NCBI GenBank assembly: GCA_030039005.1 | Contig: JASHQT010000594.1 | Location: forward strand, 1 to 6,754 | Direction of reading: 5' to 3' | Source of the DNA: Bryobacteraceae bacterium | GTDB lineage: Bacteria; Acidobacteriota; Terriglobia; Bryobacterales; Bryobacteraceae | Length of the DNA: 6,754 bases | Shown: piece after piece, positions 6,401 through 6,754 of the stretch | Layout of the letters: the number at the start of each line of letters is the position of its first letter | How positions within the stretch are numbered: position 1 is the first letter of the stretch | The notes under the pieces: model-generated | Database searches by the model: none | Seen by the model: the letters and a program-made list of their open reading frames with translations, nothing else | What the model was told of the DNA's origin: nothing | Position numbers and translations under genes: made by a program

Positions 6401-6589
6401 TCAGAGGCGCCACTTGGGCATTCTCGATCGGCGGCGGGTCAGAAACCACGCATCGTTGGAGGGGAGCGCATGAGATGGCGGGCGCGGACCGCCTCGGAAA
6501 GCATCCAAGCCTTCCTCGATCGCCTGTGCGAACTTGCGCGCGTCTACCAGAACGATGAGCGCGAGGAAAACGATGATCGCGACCTGCAT
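6401..6589 (-). CDS. small single-membrane-segment protein, hypothetical (TatA-like layout)
   Basis: This 62-residue protein has a short N-terminal hydrophobic helix (residues 2-15, VAIIVFLALIVLV). An amphipathic stretch ARKFAQAIEEGLDAFRGG follows, then a proline-rich linker and a basic tail with RRRSR. The layout of short membrane helix plus amphipathic helix recalls TatA/TatB-type proteins, but the usual FGPKKLP hinge is absent, so no Tat role is claimed. The ATG at 6589 is the only start after the in-frame TAG at 6601-6599. A GGAGGGA at 6610-6604 lies 14 bases upstream, farther than usual. It ends 46 bases before the vapB start on the same strand. The hydrophobic-then-amphipathic pattern makes a chance frame less likely, but translation is unproven. 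Confidence 0.55.
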   Translation of the reverse strand: MQVAIIVFLALIVLVDARKFAQAIEEGLDAFRGGPRPPSHALPSNDAWFLTRRRSRMPKWRL

Positions 6590-6601
6590 ACCGAAATTCT
6601 A

Positions 6602-6682
6602 GCTCCCTCCGTACATTGAAATAGTGCGTTCCAGCTCCTTCTCCACCTCGGAGAACCTGCCTGCCTGAGCCCCCGCTTTCCC
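6602..6682 (-). pseudogene. short coding-like remnant without a usable start
   Basis: Upstream of the small membrane protein and in its frame, the minus strand is open between TAG codons at 6685-6683 and 6601-6599. It reads a charged, helix-like end: RFSEVEKELERTISMYGGS. This looks like the C-terminus of a real protein rather than random GC-rich DNA. The only start codons are a GTG and an ATG deep inside, so no full gene can be made. It may be the eroded tail of a lost gene, or chance. Confidence 0.25.
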
Positions 6683-6695
6683 CTACGCTAAAGCC

Positions 6696-6754
6696 ATGGA
6701 AGTGCATTTCGCGCCTGAGCTTCAAGCCAAGATCGATCAGTGGGTGAGCGAGAC
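6696..6754 (+). CDS. antitoxin-like gene, N-terminal part only (runs off the window)
   Basis: The ATG at 6696 opens MEVHFAPELQAKIDQWVSE and continues past the right edge. The start matches the ribbon-helix-helix antitoxin at 1716 in pattern: MEVH strand, a proline two residues on, then x-x-x-AK in the first helix. It is therefore probably the antitoxin of another toxin-antitoxin pair whose toxin lies outside the window. A -10-like TACGCT (6684-6689) ends six bases before the ATG and no Shine-Dalgarno is present. Only 20 codons are visible, so the family is a reasoned guess. Confidence 0.6.
   Translation, partial: MEVHFAPELQAKIDQWVSE

Noticed and set aside
1..6754. CRISPR arrays, tRNA or rRNA genes, insertion sequences
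   Set aside because: No regularly spaced repeats, cloverleaf-like segments with CCA ends, rRNA-like stretches, transposase motifs or terminal inverted repeats were found by eye.

Overview
The window comes from a GC-rich bacterial chromosome. Gene density is high, intergenic gaps are short, and stop-start junctions are tight. The cysteinyl-tRNA synthetase sequence and the dense set of small toxin-antitoxin (TA) loci resemble Acidobacteriota of the Bryobacterales/Solibacter type. That placement is an inference from recalled family resemblance and was not tested by a search.

Layout. Bases 1-123 hold at most the tail of an upstream gene and a short leader with a 12-bp palindrome. On the + strand at 124-1158 is a radical SAM enzyme with a cysteine-rich, SPASM-like C-terminal region. 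An accessory patch follows: a minus-strand ribbon-helix-helix antitoxin and ParE/RelE-type toxin pair (1716 down to 1201), and a divergent + strand membrane-anchored protein of unknown function (1819-2427).

From about 6589 down to 2462 everything runs on the minus strand. In transcription order it is: a 62-residue single-membrane-segment protein, a VapB-like (AbrB-fold) antitoxin, a VapC PIN-domain toxin, a class I SAM-dependent methyltransferase, cysteinyl-tRNA synthetase (cysS), and a PLP-dependent trans-sulfuration enzyme. The last five are separated by 7 bases or fewer or overlap, so they look like one transcription unit headed by the TA pair. At the right edge (6696 onward, + strand) the first 20 codons of a third antitoxin-like gene are visible. 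Its N-terminus resembles that of the first antitoxin.

How the genes fit together. CysS charges tRNA with cysteine, and the downstream trans-sulfuration enzyme handles cystathionine or a related sulfur amino acid, so the two form a plausible cysteine-supply pair. The vapBC promoter is the only promoter I can propose for the five-gene run. It carries a perfect inverted repeat across its -10 element, the arrangement expected for TA autoregulation. The consequence would be that an essential tRNA synthetase gene sits downstream of a TA-controlled promoter. All three antitoxin genes have a -10-like hexamer 6-7 bases before their ATG and no usable Shine-Dalgarno sequence, which suggests leaderless mRNAs. 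No clearly new system is evident. The most interesting points are the radical SAM enzyme with six C-terminal cysteines, the TA-headed cysS operon and the shared leaderless antitoxin architecture.
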